Shown: positions 1-11,423 of the stretch, piece after piece
Layout: each line of letters opens with the position of its first letter
Position numbering within the stretch: position 1 is the first letter of the stretch
Source: Turnera subulata
Lineage: Eukaryota; Streptophyta; Magnoliopsida; Malpighiales; Passifloraceae
DNA: 64,000 nucleotides
Direction of reading: 5' to 3'
Assembly: GCA_028386065.3 (NCBI GenBank)
Contig: JAKUCV010000947.1
Span: 51,186 to 115,185, forward strand
Made by a program: the position numbers and the translations under genes
The notes under the pieces: generated by a model
What the model saw: only the letters and a program-made list of their open reading frames with translations
Told to the model about the DNA's origin: nothing
Databases searched by the model: none

Positions 1-272
1 GTTTTGCGTGTAGCAAGTACACGGCTTTGGATTTTGCATGTACCGGGTACACGGCTTTGGAATTTGCGTGTACCGGGTACACGGCTTTGGTTTTGCATGT
101 ACCGGGTACACGGTTTGGGTTTTACGTGTACCGTGTACACGGCTTGGGTTTTGCTTGTACTGGGTACACAACTTTTGTTTTGCATGTACTGGGTACATGG
201 CTTTGGTCTTGTGTGCACCGGGTACACGGCTTTTAGTTTTGCGTGTACCGGATACACGACTTTGGTTTGTTT
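1..272. repeat. Minisatellite, about nine 29-30-bp units
   Basis: About nine tandem units of 29-30 bp, each carrying a GTACCGGGTAC-like core followed by ACGGCTTTGG and a TTTTGCRT spacer. Units differ by scattered substitutions. The array is cut by the left window edge. It lies beyond the antisense ORF of the Tat-lineage element, where this lineage is known to carry tandem repeats in its 3' untranslated region. It is therefore probably internal to the retrotransposon. Long open frames across it are a by-product of the periodicity. Confidence 0.85.
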
Positions 273-749
273 ATCGGGCGTCTCAACCCGACATCAGGTG
301 CAAAGCGGGCTTATCATGCCCTTGGTAATCAAAGTCCGGCGATGTGCCCCTAATGTGCGCACATTGACATGTTGTGCATGCATGGTATTCATCACATATA
401 AAGCATTTATTATTGCAAACTCAAGTAAAAGTCAAATAAGCGCCCCTCTAGTAAGCTTGACCTCAATAAACGGGTGCATCCCTCTTTTTTTTTTTTTTTC
501 TCTTCCCTACCTTCTCTCTCTCTCTCCCCCCCCCCCCCCCCTCCCCACCAAATTTTTCCTGAATTTTTCGAAATTTTCTTGGCAGGCCCGAACTGTCAAC
601 CCGGCGGCCATGTAAGTGGATGACCGCCGGCAGTGGCGGTCATCACGACATGACCGTCGGCGGTGGCGGTCTTGGACTCCTACAACTTCCTTTTTGGTCT
701 TCGGATTTAGGCTTTAGGATTTTTGCGAATCCCACCGACCCTAAAACAG
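273..749. other. Non-coding 3' region of the Tat element with polypyrimidine tract
   Basis: Spacer between the minisatellite and the antisense gene. Positions 483-542 are almost pure pyrimidine on + (T run, CT repeats, C run), so purine on the element's sense strand. That resembles a polypurine tract, but no LTR edge follows it, so I do not call it the PPT. The 600-720 part is GC-rich and contains the palindromes listed separately. Confidence 0.5.
622..671. promoter_or_regulatory. Two GC-rich near-palindromes upstream of the antisense gene
   Basis: GACCGCCGGCAGTGGCGGTC (622-641) and GACCGTCGGCGGTGGCGGTC (652-671) are imperfect 20-bp palindromes, 30 bp apart and about 80 bp upstream of the TATA box of the antisense ORF. 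A relative (8617-8636) lies upstream of the LTR TATA box on the opposite strand. A regulatory role is inferred from this placement only. Confidence 0.4.
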
Positions 750-757
750 TATAAATA
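750..757 (+). promoter_or_regulatory. TATA box of the antisense ORF
   Basis: TATAAATA, 74 bp before the ATG at 824, followed by a C-rich stretch typical of a transcription start. It points in the + direction, opposite to the gypsy genes, so the antisense ORF has its own promoter. Confidence 0.6.
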
Positions 758-823
758 CACCCCTGGGCACCCAGAGACCCCCATAACTCGTTAGAATATC
801 TTCTAAACACAACGGAGGTAGCC

Positions 824-2093
824 ATGAGTGAAGGTTTTTGTGCCAAAGTGCTCCAGTGGATGGAGGGTGTTCCCCAAGCCCGTTGCCTTGACTTCAAGCA
901 ATTGGGGCTTTCTGCCTTATTCAACTTGCCCACAGTGGAGGTCGACGAGGATTTGGTTCGTGCTGCAGCCATGTTCTGGGATTATGATCGCTGTGTGTTT
1001 CGTTTTGACTCCTCTATGGCGGAACTCTGCCCATTGGTGGATGAGTTTTGTGCGCTCCATGAAACCCAAGTGAAGGATGATGTTGCCATGATTTCTCCTG
1101 CCGCAGTGACTAAGTCTAAGGTCAGTGCTTTCTTTTCCATCACCGATGAGCAGATGAAACATTTGCTAGGGCAAGGATGTGCATACGAACTTGTCGCCAC
1201 TAGTTGACCAATACTCTATTGATGTCGTGCTGCGCGGGTATCTAGAATGTGACGTATCTTGGAAAGATAAGCAGCATTATGCCTTAGCACTTGTGATGGT
1301 GTGTGAATTCCTGCTGACAGGTCACTGTGGTAGCTGTTCTCTAAACACAGGTGCACTGGTAGCCGAGCTGTTTAATGGTCACAGCATAATGCCCACCGTT
1401 GTAGGAGAAACTCTTTCTTGTTTAGACGATTTGACGGCTTAACGGGTTCCCCACTACTCCTCCAGGTATCATCTTTGACTCTCATGTATCTTTGGAATTC
1501 ATCTTCTCCCCTTCTTTTACTTATGAATCTTTCTCTTCGTAGATGTGGCTGTGCAATCATCTTAAGTTGATCCATCCTCCGAGATTAGGCTTGTATACTT
1601 CGGGGGATTACCAGAAACGGGTCTCTTCCTTCATCCCTTCTTCTGTTAAGGACTGGGTGGCTTTCATGAAGCACTAGGAGGATCATTAAGTCATGTGGCA
1701 CTGTTCTTGGTTCAGGATGCAAGAGGTGATCGTCCACACAGCGGGTCAAAAGATTGTAGTGTTCCAGGGATTCTTCAGACTACCTTTTATTATCCATCCA
1801 GGGTAGTCAGGCAATTTGGGCATGATCAGATAATTCCTCCCCTTCCCCGCTCACCCCTTGATAGGTTAATGGATGGGCGTACCATAAAGCTTTTGCAACG
1901 ATACTAGAGTCTTCCCAGAAAGATGAAGATTTGCAACATCGCCAATCCCTCTTCTTCCATGAATTATCATAGGTGGTTGAAGAGGAGTATGGGCGAGGTT
2001 GAACGAACCCTCTCCGGGTATAGAGATAGACTCTTGGGATTGAATGTTCGCCAGGAGCCTGAGTCCCCTAGTGATTATGAGGAAGACGCTTAG
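824..2093 (+). pseudogene. Antisense extra ORF (aORF) of the Tat element, plant-mobile-domain-like
   Basis: ATG at 824 opens a 127-codon frame to 1207. Protein-like sequence continues in other frames at 1179-1442, about 1540-1680 and 1695-1907, and up to a stop at 2091-2093, so the gene is broken by several frameshifts and stops. The first 127 residues and the later stretch with RQFGHDQIIPP resemble the plant mobile domain / DUF7745 type of protein that antisense ORFs of Tat elements encode. This family assignment is from memory of the family's style, not a search. The gene lies between integrase and the 3' end, antisense to gag-pol, as described for this lineage. Its function is unknown; a host-derived origin has been suggested for such ORFs. 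The acidic C-terminus ends SPSDYEEDA. Confidence 0.62.
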
Positions 2094-2354
2094 GTGTACT
2101 TAGATATTTTGCCTAGATGAGTATTTATGACATGTATAATGCATGCAAAATAAACGAGGAATGAACTCCCATTTCCTTTCTTGTCAATCTTTGGTTTTTA
2201 ATGATAAAGTGACCAGACCCAAGTTAAGCTTCCTACGTATCCTTGGCTTATCATTACTTTTCTTTTTTTCTTTTTTCGAGCGCAAGGAATCAGGTCTACG
2301 TAGTTCTTTTTACATAGATTCAGATTATACGTAATATTTCTTTAACTGATCTAG

Positions 2355-3659
2355 ATTGACTAGCTCTCGAAACTCGTTCCCTTCCAAATATCTGACTCTT
2401 ATTGCCCCTTTTGGTAGATTCTCCTTGATGATGTAAGGCCCAATCCATTTAGCCTTGAATTTGCCCTAGGGTCGTACACTGGTTGTCTCACTTCTTTTAG
2501 CACCAAATCTCCTTCCTTCAGTCCTCTTTCCTTGACTCTTTTGTTGAAAGCCCGAGCTATTCTTCTTTGGTATTCCTACACATGATATAAGGTTGATAGT
2601 CTCTTTACATCCAGCAATGCCAATTGATCAAGCCTTTCTTGCACCCATTCTGTTTCAGGAAGCTTGCTTTCCCGAACCACCCTCAATGACTGCACTTTGT
2701 GTTCTACAGGCAGCACATCTTCCATGCCATACACTAAGGAGTATGGAGTTGCACCCGTGGAGGATCTAATGGAAGTCCGGTATCCCCATAGAGCCAATGG
2801 CAATTTTTTTGCCCACTCTCTGTGTAGATATATTCTTTCCCAGGATGGTCTTCATATTCTTATTGGCGACTTCAACCGCACCATTGCTTGGGGCCGATAT
2901 GGTGAAGATTTGTGGTGCTTGATCCCAAATTTTCGACATAACCTTTCAACATCGGCTTTGAAGTGTGAGCCATTATCAGATATTAAATCATGTAGGACGC
3001 CATAACGGTAAATAATGTTATTGCGGATGAATACAGCCACCTTCTTAGATGTGAGCATGGCGTATGACTCAGCTTCCACCCATTTGGTGAAGTAGTCGAT
3101 GGCCACCAGTATGTACTCGTGTCCATTTGCAGCCTTCGGGTTATTTTTTCAATAACATCAATGCCCCATGCTGAGAATGGCCAAGGTGAAGACATGGGCG
3201 TTAATGGTAGTGGAGGTCTTTGCTGCAACCTCCTGTGGACTTGGCATGTATGACAACATTTCACAAATTTTGCACAGTCAGCCTACATTGTTGACCAAAA
3301 ATACCCCAACCGTAATATTTTTCAAGCCAACATGTCTCATCCCATGTGTTGGCCCTCATCTCCTTCATGTACTCTCTTCATGATCTGTTCCGCCTCCTTT
3401 GTACCTACGCATAATAAGTGGACCCCGTAGCGTGTCTTTTGTAAAGTTTCCCGATGCATATGACATACCCTCCAACTAATCTTCTTAGAGTCTTCTTTTC
3501 CTCAGCCTTTGTTCCCTCAGGGAATGTCCCTTCCCTAAGGTATTCCACTATGTCTTCATACCAATGGTCCGAGTCATCGTCATGTTCAATCTGGACATAC
3601 AACGGTTGATTTGCCTTCATAGTAGTGAGGGCCATGTTGGAAGTTTTGTCGGGGTTCAA
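2355..3659 (-). pseudogene. Tat-element integrase
   Basis: Fragments in several frames run N- to C-terminal from 3659 to about 2355. They start with the N-terminal segment (3659-3405). Next is a zinc-finger remnant with CHTCQVH (about 3250), then the rve core with DYFTKWVEA (about 3100) and SDNGSHF (about 2965), holding two of the three acidic residues. After that come ALWGYRTS...TPYSLVYG (about 2795-2720) and the C-terminal KWIGPY segment down to about 2355. The core is split by frameshifts, so no active enzyme is made. No chromodomain is seen, as expected for Tat rather than chromoviruses. Confidence 0.85.
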
Positions 3660-3869
3660 CTCATTCAGGTAGCTTTGAAACCAAGATTCACTCGCCTCCT
3701 CTTTTTAGCAAAATGATGACCTTCCTCTCCTCCGGACTGTCAATGGAAAGCTGATGGCATTGTTTGGCATTCCCATCATTGAAGAGAGTATGGCTAATGC
3801 ATTAGCGAATTGATTGTCTTTCCTTAGTACATACTGGAAGTCAATTACTTCAAACTTGGAGGCCAGGGT

Positions 3870-4142
3870 CTACAAGTAATCATGGTAAGGTGCCAATTCT
3901 TTGATCTTCCATTCCCCTTTTACTTGGAAAATTACCAGAGCCGAATCCCCAAATATTCTAATCTGTCTGCTCCCCATGTTGAGTGTTATCTCTAAGCCAA
4001 TGGTGCATGCTTCATATTCAGCTACATTATTAGTTGCCTTAAATTCTAATTTGCAGGAAATTGGATAAGTCACTCTATCAAGAGACATGAGAATTACTCC
4101 TGTTCTAAAACAACTTGCATTGGCCGCCCCATAAAAAAGCAT
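3870..4142 (-). pseudogene. Second (archaeal-type) RNase H of the Tat element
   Basis: A 90-residue frame with the signature TNNVAEYEAC and FGDSALVIFQVKGEW. This is the additional RNase H placed between the RT-linked RNase H and integrase in Tat elements. The first catalytic Asp, normally in FDGAAN, reads Tyr here (FYGAAN). The domain ends at a stop about 210 bp before integrase sequence resumes. Confidence 0.8.
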
Positions 4143-4145
4143 CTC

Positions 4146-4798
4146 CTAGGTTGGTGTATTCAGATTCATTATTTCTTCGTCCGGGAACTGTGGTTCGGAT
4201 CTCTCATCATTCCCCACCGGCTGAGAAGTTAGGAAATCAGCTATGGCGCCTCCTTTGATGGCCTTTTGTGAAATAAACCGGACATTAAATTGTGACAGGA
4301 ATGCCACCCATCTGCTTGTGCGGCTACTTGGCACTGGCTTCTCCATTAAGTACTTGGTAGGATCCATTCATGAAATGAGCAAGACCTCAAAGGAAATGAA
4401 ATAGTGCCGAAACTTTTGACAGGCCCATATTAAAGCCACACACGTCTTTTCCACCTTGTTAAAATACAATTCATACCCATTGAACTTCTTGCTCAAGTAG
4501 TAGATGGCGGTTTCAGTGGGAGAGTCTGGCAGACATTGGGCAAGCATTGCGCCCATAGCTTCTTCTATGACAGTAAAATATAACAACAAGGGTTTTCCTG
4601 GCCTGGGAGGTTAGAGTACTGGGGGGTTACACAAATACTTCTTGATTTGCTCAAAGGCGTCTTGGCACCTGTCATCCCATTCAACTGGAACTTCCTTCTT
4701 AAGTAAGCGGTGGATGGGTGCACAAATTCTAGAGAGCTGAGCGACAAAACGGCTGACATATTGTATTCGCCCGTGAAAGCTTCGAACTTCTTTCTCAC
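4146..4798 (-). pseudogene. RT-linked RNase H of the Tat element
   Basis: Three adjoining frames carry the connection and RNase H region after reverse transcriptase. They include the segment with IYYLSKKFNGYELYFNKVEK and the segment with SRWVAFLSQFNVRF typical of Ty3/gypsy RNase H. Separate stops and frame changes at about 4368 and 4565 show it is not translated as one protein. Confidence 0.8.
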
Positions 4799-5850
4799 TC
4801 TTCAGGGTTGGGATTTTCTTGAATAGCTTTGATCTTGGAAGGGTCCACTTCTATACCTCGTTCTCTTACTATGAAGCCCAATAGCTTTCCTGCTTGAACA
4901 CCAAAGACACACTTCTCGGGGTTGATTCTCATGCCGAATTCCCGGTATTTCTCAAAAAATTTTCTTAGATTGGCCTGGGATTCCCGGGTCTCTGACTTCA
5001 CGGTCATGCCATCGACATAAACCTTGACTTCTTTCTACATCATGTCGTGTAAGAGTGTGGTGGCCATCCTTTGGTATGTTGCTCCGACGTTGATTAACCC
5101 AAAAGGCATGACCTTATAACAAAATGTCCCCCATTCTGTTCGGAAGGACGTTTTATGCTTATCTTCTGGCGCGATTTTCACTTGGTTGTACCCCGAGAAT
5201 CCATCCATAAAGGATAAAAATGCATGTCCAGTCGTTGCATCCACCAAAAGAACAATGTGCGGCAAAGGGAACTCATCCTTGGGGCAAGCCTTGCTTAAGT
5301 CTCGGTAATCCACACACATTTTTACTTTCCCATCCTTCTTTGGGACTGGTACTATGTTGGCTAACCATTCAGGATACTCAATCACTTCTAGAAATCCGAC
5401 CCGAATTTGCTTCTCAACTTCCTCTCTTACTTTCAAGGCCCATTGGGGTTGGAGATGATGGGTTTTCTGCTTTACTGGCTTGACATCAGGGAAGAGCGGA
5501 ATCCGATGTTGGGCGATGGCTGGATCAATACCTAGCATATCCTTATAGGACCATGCAAACACACCTACATATTCTTTTATCAAAGCTGCCAGGTCGTCTT
5601 GAATCAAACTTTCGAGAGCCGTGCCATTCCTTGTGATCTTTGGATCAATATCAATGCCCAAATTGATTTTGATAGAATCCGGGAGTTCATTCATCTCATT
5701 ACATTCACACATACTATGCATCCAATAAACACCATCACAGAAAACATCCAAGTAAGCAAAAGAGTGCCTCATTTCATTACTCTGGGATATGAAGACATCA
5801 TCGTTTTCTAAGGTTTTGGAACAAGAAAAACTAAAAACAAAGGAATCGTT
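4799..5850 (-). pseudogene. Tat-element reverse transcriptase
   Basis: The frame contains VPKKDGKVKMCVDYRDLS, FSGYNQVKIA and MPFGLINVGATYQRMA, the conserved RT blocks of Ty3/gypsy elements. A stop codon at about 5033-5035 interrupts it just before the catalytic box. That box reads YVDG instead of YVDD (about 5015), so one catalytic Asp is lost. The protease expected upstream is not clearly recognisable. The upstream part (5850-5500) is acidic linker. Confidence 0.88.
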
Positions 5851-5953
5851 ATCTGATTCCTTAGTTACATCATCAGGCTCACAATCTATTTCGAATTCAC
5901 TCTCAGACTCAGAGGTTATGAAAGGATCCATGCCAGCTTCTTCTTCATCTGTT

Positions 5954-7254
5954 TTAAAGATGATGCTTGATCTGTGCCACTCCCAGTTCCTGTCTGCCCG
6001 CGTGGTGTCTTGGGTGATAATTCTTGCAAGTCTGCTCCCCTCTTTTCTTTTGGCCAATGCTGAGCATAAAATAGCCTTCCTCATCCATCCTTTCCACAAC
6101 ATTGACTTCTTTGGTTCCATCATGGCTAGGTAATATGATCTCCTTTTGTTCCACCAAATCTTGAATCCTGTGGCGGAGTTGAAGGCACTCATCAGTGGTG
6201 TGCCCTGTCATCTAGTGGAACTCACAATATCTGCTTGGGTCTCCTTTAACAAGTGAGTCAGACTTAGGCTCTAGAGGTCATAGCAGGCCTCCCTCCACAA
6301 ATTTTTTGAACATCCTCCCTAGAGACACAGGCAAAGGGGTAAACTTTCTAGGTTTAGGTCCAGCCTGAGTGGTCACATAATTTACCCCAGCAAACTTCTT
6401 TCTCAGGGCCGAACTTGGGCTTCCTCTGAATGTGGATGCGCCATGGGAACCTTGATCTTTCCTGAATTGATGGCGTCTTCTAGTTGCATCCCTGCCCCAA
6501 CAAGGGCTTTGAAGTTGGCATAGTAATTGCCAACCACACGATCATAATATCCCGGCTGTAGATTTTTGATGACCATCTGTATCTGGTCTTCCTCGGTAGG
6601 TCTGCTCACCATTAACGATGCCTTACCGCGCCATCACGAAATATAAGTAGAGAAAGTTTCCTGGGACTCTTGCTTGGTTGTCTCGAGATCCCTCTTAGTC
6701 ACATCCACCTCGGTGTTATAACCATACTGGTTCACAAACTCCTTGCAGATGTCATCCCATTTGCTAATCCTGCTCTCGTCCAAGGTCATGAACCACTTCA
6801 AGGCTGCCTCCGATAGAGTCTTTTGGAACAATTGAACCATCAGTTCTGGTCCTACCCCCATAGGCTGCAGCATCCTCACATAGATATTCAAATGAGTTGT
6901 AGGGCATCCCATTCTGTTGAATTTCTCAATGTCAGGCATCTTGAACTTCTTAGGTAGCCGGGCTTCGGGGAACAAAGATAAGCGATCCAGGTTCCAGTCT
7001 TCTTCCTTCCTCTTTATGGTTTTCAGCAGCTCCTCTACTCTCCTGAGCCTTTCGTCTTCTTCTTTGGGCCTTCGAATCATCGAACCACCGCCTTGTGTCA
7101 TTTCCCCACCACCATTTTGTTTTGAAGCCTGTCCCCTATTACTCCCAGGGGACGCAGTTCCATGCTTGAGCATCATCAATGCATCCCTCACAGTTGGATC
7201 TTGCAGCAGAAGTTCCATGGTCACATCCGTCTTGGTAGTGTTATCTTCACTCAT
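5954..7254 (-). pseudogene. Tat-element gag
   Basis: ATG at 7254 opens a 206-codon frame with the retrotransposon gag core (ALKWFMTLDESRISKWDDIC). It ends at a stop near 6634, and gag sequence continues at 6612-6403 (ENQIQM-type region and NYYANFKALVGAGMQLEDAI). A zinc-knuckle-like CEFH...GHTTDECLQLR remnant at about 6230-6150 is also crossed by a stop. In the element it should build the particle. Here it is broken at least three times. Confidence 0.82.
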
Positions 7255-7753
7255 CTTGCACTAGTATTGAGGGAAGATAGGTGTGAAAACTTTGGGTACC
7301 CAAGGGGATCACTCTCTCTCTTTTTTAGGATAAAGGTCATGAAGGAGGCACTCTATTTACAATTACTTGAATCCACAATAATACACACCCAAATGCATGT
7401 ACCACTTATTGATTCATAATGCATAAGATGCTCAGGGTATGTAGTTGGTTGGGGGCCAAAGACTGCCGCTAGGGAATAGGTTGACCTACTCACATGTGAT
7501 AATGGATATTGTGTGAGGTCCAAGGCCTATTAATCCCCATCATTGCTAAGCATCGAGAAACGGGTTCACTCAAGCCGCCATCACTTAAAGAAAGCATTAT
7601 GATGGACTTGGATTCCCTCGCCCTCTTACGGTAGAAGCTTCACATCAATCATCATGAATGCAAGGCACTTACGATGACAAGTAAAAAGGCACACAAGATT
7701 CAATAATTGCACAAAGTCTCTTGAACCCACTACTTCCCAGTGGAGTCGCCAAC
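7255..7753 (-). other. 5' leader and primer-binding site of the Tat element
   Basis: About 490 bp of non-coding leader between gag and the LTR. Next to the LTR, positions 7751-7742 read TGGCGACTCC on the minus strand, two bases from the LTR edge, in the place of the tRNA primer-binding site. I recall similar sites in Tat elements but cannot name the tRNA with confidence. Confidence 0.65.
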
Positions 7754-9283
7754 TGTGAATACCTGACCCAAAATCACATCACCTATTTTCTTACACCTTC
7801 TTCTTCGGGTCAATCCCATATCAATGGAATCGCCATCCAAATTTTATTAAGGGCAAAATTTGGGAAAACCCTTCAGATGACTCCTTTAGGCTACATGGTC
7901 ATGGCGAACCAAAGACATGGGATCGGGGGTTCGTCACAGATGGGAAGGTGTTAGGCACCCGTCCATGTTGGGTCGAGACTTTGTGCAATTGATGAATACA
8001 AATGTGCCTTGTTCAGGTGTGAAAATGTGGGAAATAAAAGATTGGGGGAGAAGAAGAAGAATTGGCTTGCATCCCGTTGTAAAACCGAGACTACCTACGT
8101 ACCCGAGTGACCGGGGTCAAAGCCACGTAGTTCTAAACATGGCACTAATCGGCCACTTACATCATCAAAAGCATCATCATGTGATCAGCAAGAATCAATA
8201 AAAAAAAGTTAAGTGTTATGTCTTGTAGTCCTCCTCTAGCTCCTTGCAATGGGTTGAGTTCTACAGCCACCTTCTTACCACTTCTAAGCTCAATGGTTAG
8301 TCTTCTTCTTGATTCCTCCTTGCTAGACTACTGTTGATGCCTCCCACGAAAATTTTTCAGAGTTTCTGCCTAAGAATGTATTTCTAGGCTTGGAGAGGTA
8401 GAGTTTTTCCAAGCACTCAAGGCTTATAGGTGTGTATGTGAGAAAAATTGTGTGTCCCCTGAAATTTGTGTGAAGGGTCCTATTTATAGTGTTCTGGGAA
8501 GTCTAGGGGCATGGACCTGTTTAATGGTGAAGATTATGCCCGAAAATCTGGTCCAAAACCGCGTAGGATGGAATTAGAAACAAAATCGGAGGAAATCGAG
8601 GGTTTTGGGCACCCATGACCGCCGCTGCCGTCGGTCATGTGGGGATGCGAGGACCGCCGGTCACCCCTCGTGTCACCCGTTCTTTCCTTTTTCGACCTCA
8701 ATCCCCTTAATTCAGCTTTGATTTGATGCTACCGCATAATCAACCTAGAATCACTCAATTACTTGATTAACACTTCCCTAAATCATTCAATAACAAATTA
8801 ATTACACATTAACACCCATTTCATACAAAATCATACCAAAAACAACATTCCTACATAAATGGTGATTTAGCTCTGATTTTTGTTAAAAATCAGAGCTAAA
8901 ATTAGCCTGCAAGAAATATGTTAATGGGCTGGATAAACTCTGGAGAATTCATTTACTTGGACCTTTAAACCCATTCCTGACCTAAAAATAAATCATCCCA
9001 ATAAAATTGGGTTAAAAACCACTAAAGGAGCCCAAGCAATGAAATGAAATGTATTTTAATATAAATAAACCTTATTATATGTTTTACCCTAAGATTAAAT
9101 CATCTCATTAATCCTAAAGTTTAGGTGCACAAATGTTTAGATTACCAAAATACATTAACTCTGCTAAATTAAATTCTTATCATGCCTTAACTCGAAATCA
9201 AATCATCTCATTAACTTCAACTTTAAGCATGTTTAGAATCTAATTTTAGTAAAATATTCGTGGGTCAAATTTGGATATTCACA
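7754..9283 (-). repeat. 5' LTR of the Tat element (1530 bp)
   Basis: The left edge reads TGTGAATACCTGACCC. The right edge read on the minus strand is TGTGAATATCC...GACCC, giving TG...CA ends with a longer shared inverted terminus. The primer-binding site abuts the left edge. A TATA box at 8481-8489 puts U3 on the right, with GC-rich palindromes in U3 at 8617-8665. The other LTR is not in the window, so the edges rest on the inverted termini and PBS, not on an LTR-LTR alignment. Confidence 0.72.
8481..8489 (-). promoter_or_regulatory. TATA box of the Tat LTR
   Basis: The minus strand reads CTATAAATA in the middle of the LTR, the expected position of the U3 promoter driving gag-pol. The near-palindrome at 8617-8636 lies about 130 bp upstream. 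Confidence 0.6.
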
Positions 9284-10703
9284 CAACCATAAACTTTGCG
9301 TTTATGTTGAGGATGCTCCAACTGAGATCCTGCAAGGATCTTGCAGCTGATGTAACACTTTCAGCGCATTGATTAATACAATCTACGCTCATTATCCCAG
9401 AAAAAAAAAACAATAAATTAGTTATCTCTTTGTCACTTTATTCATACTCCAAGATCAGACTGGGAGTAATCCTTCGCAGTGTACAACAAAATAGAAAAAT
9501 TCTAAGTGAGTAGAGACGTTCAAACTATACACGTTATGTAGTTATATTGTAATCAAAGCAATTCTTATATATATATATATATATTGGGAAAAAAATCTTT
9601 AATTGATTTGGATGTATCTACTCAGCTGATTTTTTTTCCAATAAAGAAAGCTATGTCCAAACGAGGTCTACAATGCATATTATTATCAATATTTACTAGT
9701 TATCAAGTTGGGAAAATTTTCTCATATTCATGGGAATTCTCCAAGTTGTACTAATTGTGAACTACCTTCTTTATTTTTATGTTTATAAAATATTTTTTAG
9801 GGTTTTTTTTCTTTATTAGGGTTTATTTATTTTTTAGTTTAGTATAAATATGACTTTAACTTTGTTTCATCACCTGCATTAATTAAGATGGTTGCCAGTT
9901 ATGTCCTTAATTGAAATATATTTATATTGATCATACCTGAATAGTATTGTTGAGATTGAGAAAATGCCTAGACCGTAATGTTTACGTACTTTGACAATAT
10001 GGTAAGTTTTACTTTTTTAAAAAAAAAATTATAAATATCGTAGATAGTAAGGAGCATGTAATTTTGCTGTAACTCAAGATTCTTAGATTTAAAAATATTG
10101 TTTTTGAAAATGTACCTTCTTCTTTTAGAACACGTTGCCCAATCTTTGTGGCAAGTCATCTCTTATAACGTAAGAAATGCTTTGTTGGAACATCTTAATT
10201 CTAAAAATTACCTAATCTTCCAACTTTCAGCCATCCTCGATCTCACTACTGAGATCATGCCACTGCACTAGTACTGTTTGTTGTATGATTAAATATTAAA
10301 CATGCCTTAGATTGCATAAATTATTTTTAAACCCATAAGGAATTCAGGACAAATTTTTACAAAAAATCCTTCACTAGTCCAATTTTTCTATATTTTAATA
10401 TCACCAAAAATAATTCGTAAATGTAGATTTTATTCGAAAAAAATCCAATAATATAGAAATAAGCAACAACATGGGAAAAGAATAAATTATCCTAGAAGAG
10501 AAGACCTACCTATATGCATGTGTAGACAGGAAAAATGTCACACTTATTACCTAACTGATTAAAAAGAAATAAAATTACAGATTAAGAATAGAAGAGATAA
10601 GATTGAGGTCATTGTCGTGATTGTAGACAAAATTGTTTGACATATTGCATCTTTATTGTTAGTATGAAAACATTGTCCAGTTACTCTTGGGTTAGTTACC
10701 CAT
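9284..10703. other. Intergenic AT-rich DNA, no gene seen
   Basis: No coding sequence is supported. A (TA)n stretch lies at about 9570-9584. From about 10450 the sequence is a diverged relative of 15050-15480 (same order of motifs: agaagacctA, cacacttatt, agataagattgaggtc-like, then the CTGTTG..TTTCAG block). Confidence 0.6.
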
Positions 10704-10807
10704 CATAGATTTTAATATTCTTACCTTACACCTGTTTTTGCTTTCAGTTGTGGTTCATAGATTTTAATATTCTTACCTTACAGCTGTTGTTGCTTTCAGT
10801 TGTGGTA
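10704..10807. repeat. 52-bp tandem duplication
   Basis: Two adjacent 52-bp copies (10704-10755 and 10756-10807) start CATAGATTTTAATATTC and end TTTCAGTTGTGGT. They differ at only two or three bases. A related single block occurs at about 15410-15440. Confidence 0.85.
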
Positions 10808-10925
10808 GCTAACCTTCTCTTTAGACTTTTAGAGGATTAAAGCAAGACACATGTGAAGGGTTAGCCCAATTGCACAGCTCTCCAAGCTTTCTTTCTAATT
10901 TGTTTCTTTTATATTTTGAAAATAT

Positions 10926-11133
10926 TGTTAGCAAGTAAAGCGCCGGGAGTAGCCCGCAAATCAGAGAGAAAACAAGCGAGGCCCAAGTGAGATCTACACT
11001 CGTAGGCTTGTACACTACAAAGTAACCCAAAACCTTAAGGCATTGGGTACATGGGTCCATTCTACTTATATTTTACTCACTTGGTCTCTTTCTATCCGAT
11101 GTGGGACAATTACTCATACTTGAACACCCAACA
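10926..11133 (-). repeat. TRIM 3' LTR
   Basis: Direct repeat of 11424-11631, same length with about a dozen substitutions. The polypurine tract GAGGGGGAGA (minus strand) lies immediately inside it. Confidence 0.9.
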
Positions 11134-11423
11134 ATCTCCCCCTCAAGTGTGAGTTTCTTCCACATCGGGCTTAGGCATACTCCCCCTACAACGGAAGCAT
11201 TTTCTGCGACATCCTCAAGAGCCCGCTCCACAACACCAAGCCCGTGTACAATGGAGCACGCGCCTGCCAATCTTTTTGGTTTTCAAGAGTCACGCCTTAC
11301 AACTCCACAACTGGGCCTAAACCTAAAGTCTCGAGCTCGCTCCACGTGGGGGCAGCAACCACAGGGCAAACCATGTCGCGTATCAATATCGATCACAACC
11401 GAACCATCGGCTCCGCTACCACT

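Larger units (their letters stand above)
1..9283 (-). mobile_element. Ty3/gypsy LTR retrotransposon, Tat lineage, degenerate; 3' end off-window
   Basis: Reading the minus strand from 9283: 5' LTR (9283-7754), primer-binding site (7751-7742), gag, reverse transcriptase, RNase H, a second archaeal-type RNase H, then integrase. After that come an antisense ORF on + (824-2093) and a tandem-repeat array. The dual RNase H plus antisense ORF is the known signature of the Tat group (Ogre/Retand relatives). No 3' LTR copy (expected edge ...GGATATTCACA) was found to the left, so it lies outside the window or is lost. Many stops and frameshifts show the element is dead. The 5-bp target duplication on the right side would be CAACC (9284-9288), but its partner is not visible. 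Confidence 0.88.

Noticed and set aside
483..542. Polypyrimidine run as the polypurine tract of the Tat element
   Set aside because: No LTR edge follows on its left; the sequence there is unique and then the minisatellite, so the true PPT should be off-window.
4..615. Overlapping long + strand frames (203, 69 and 96 codons) across the minisatellite
   Set aside because: Open only because the 29-30-bp units lack stops; repetitive protein in several frames and no homology recognised.
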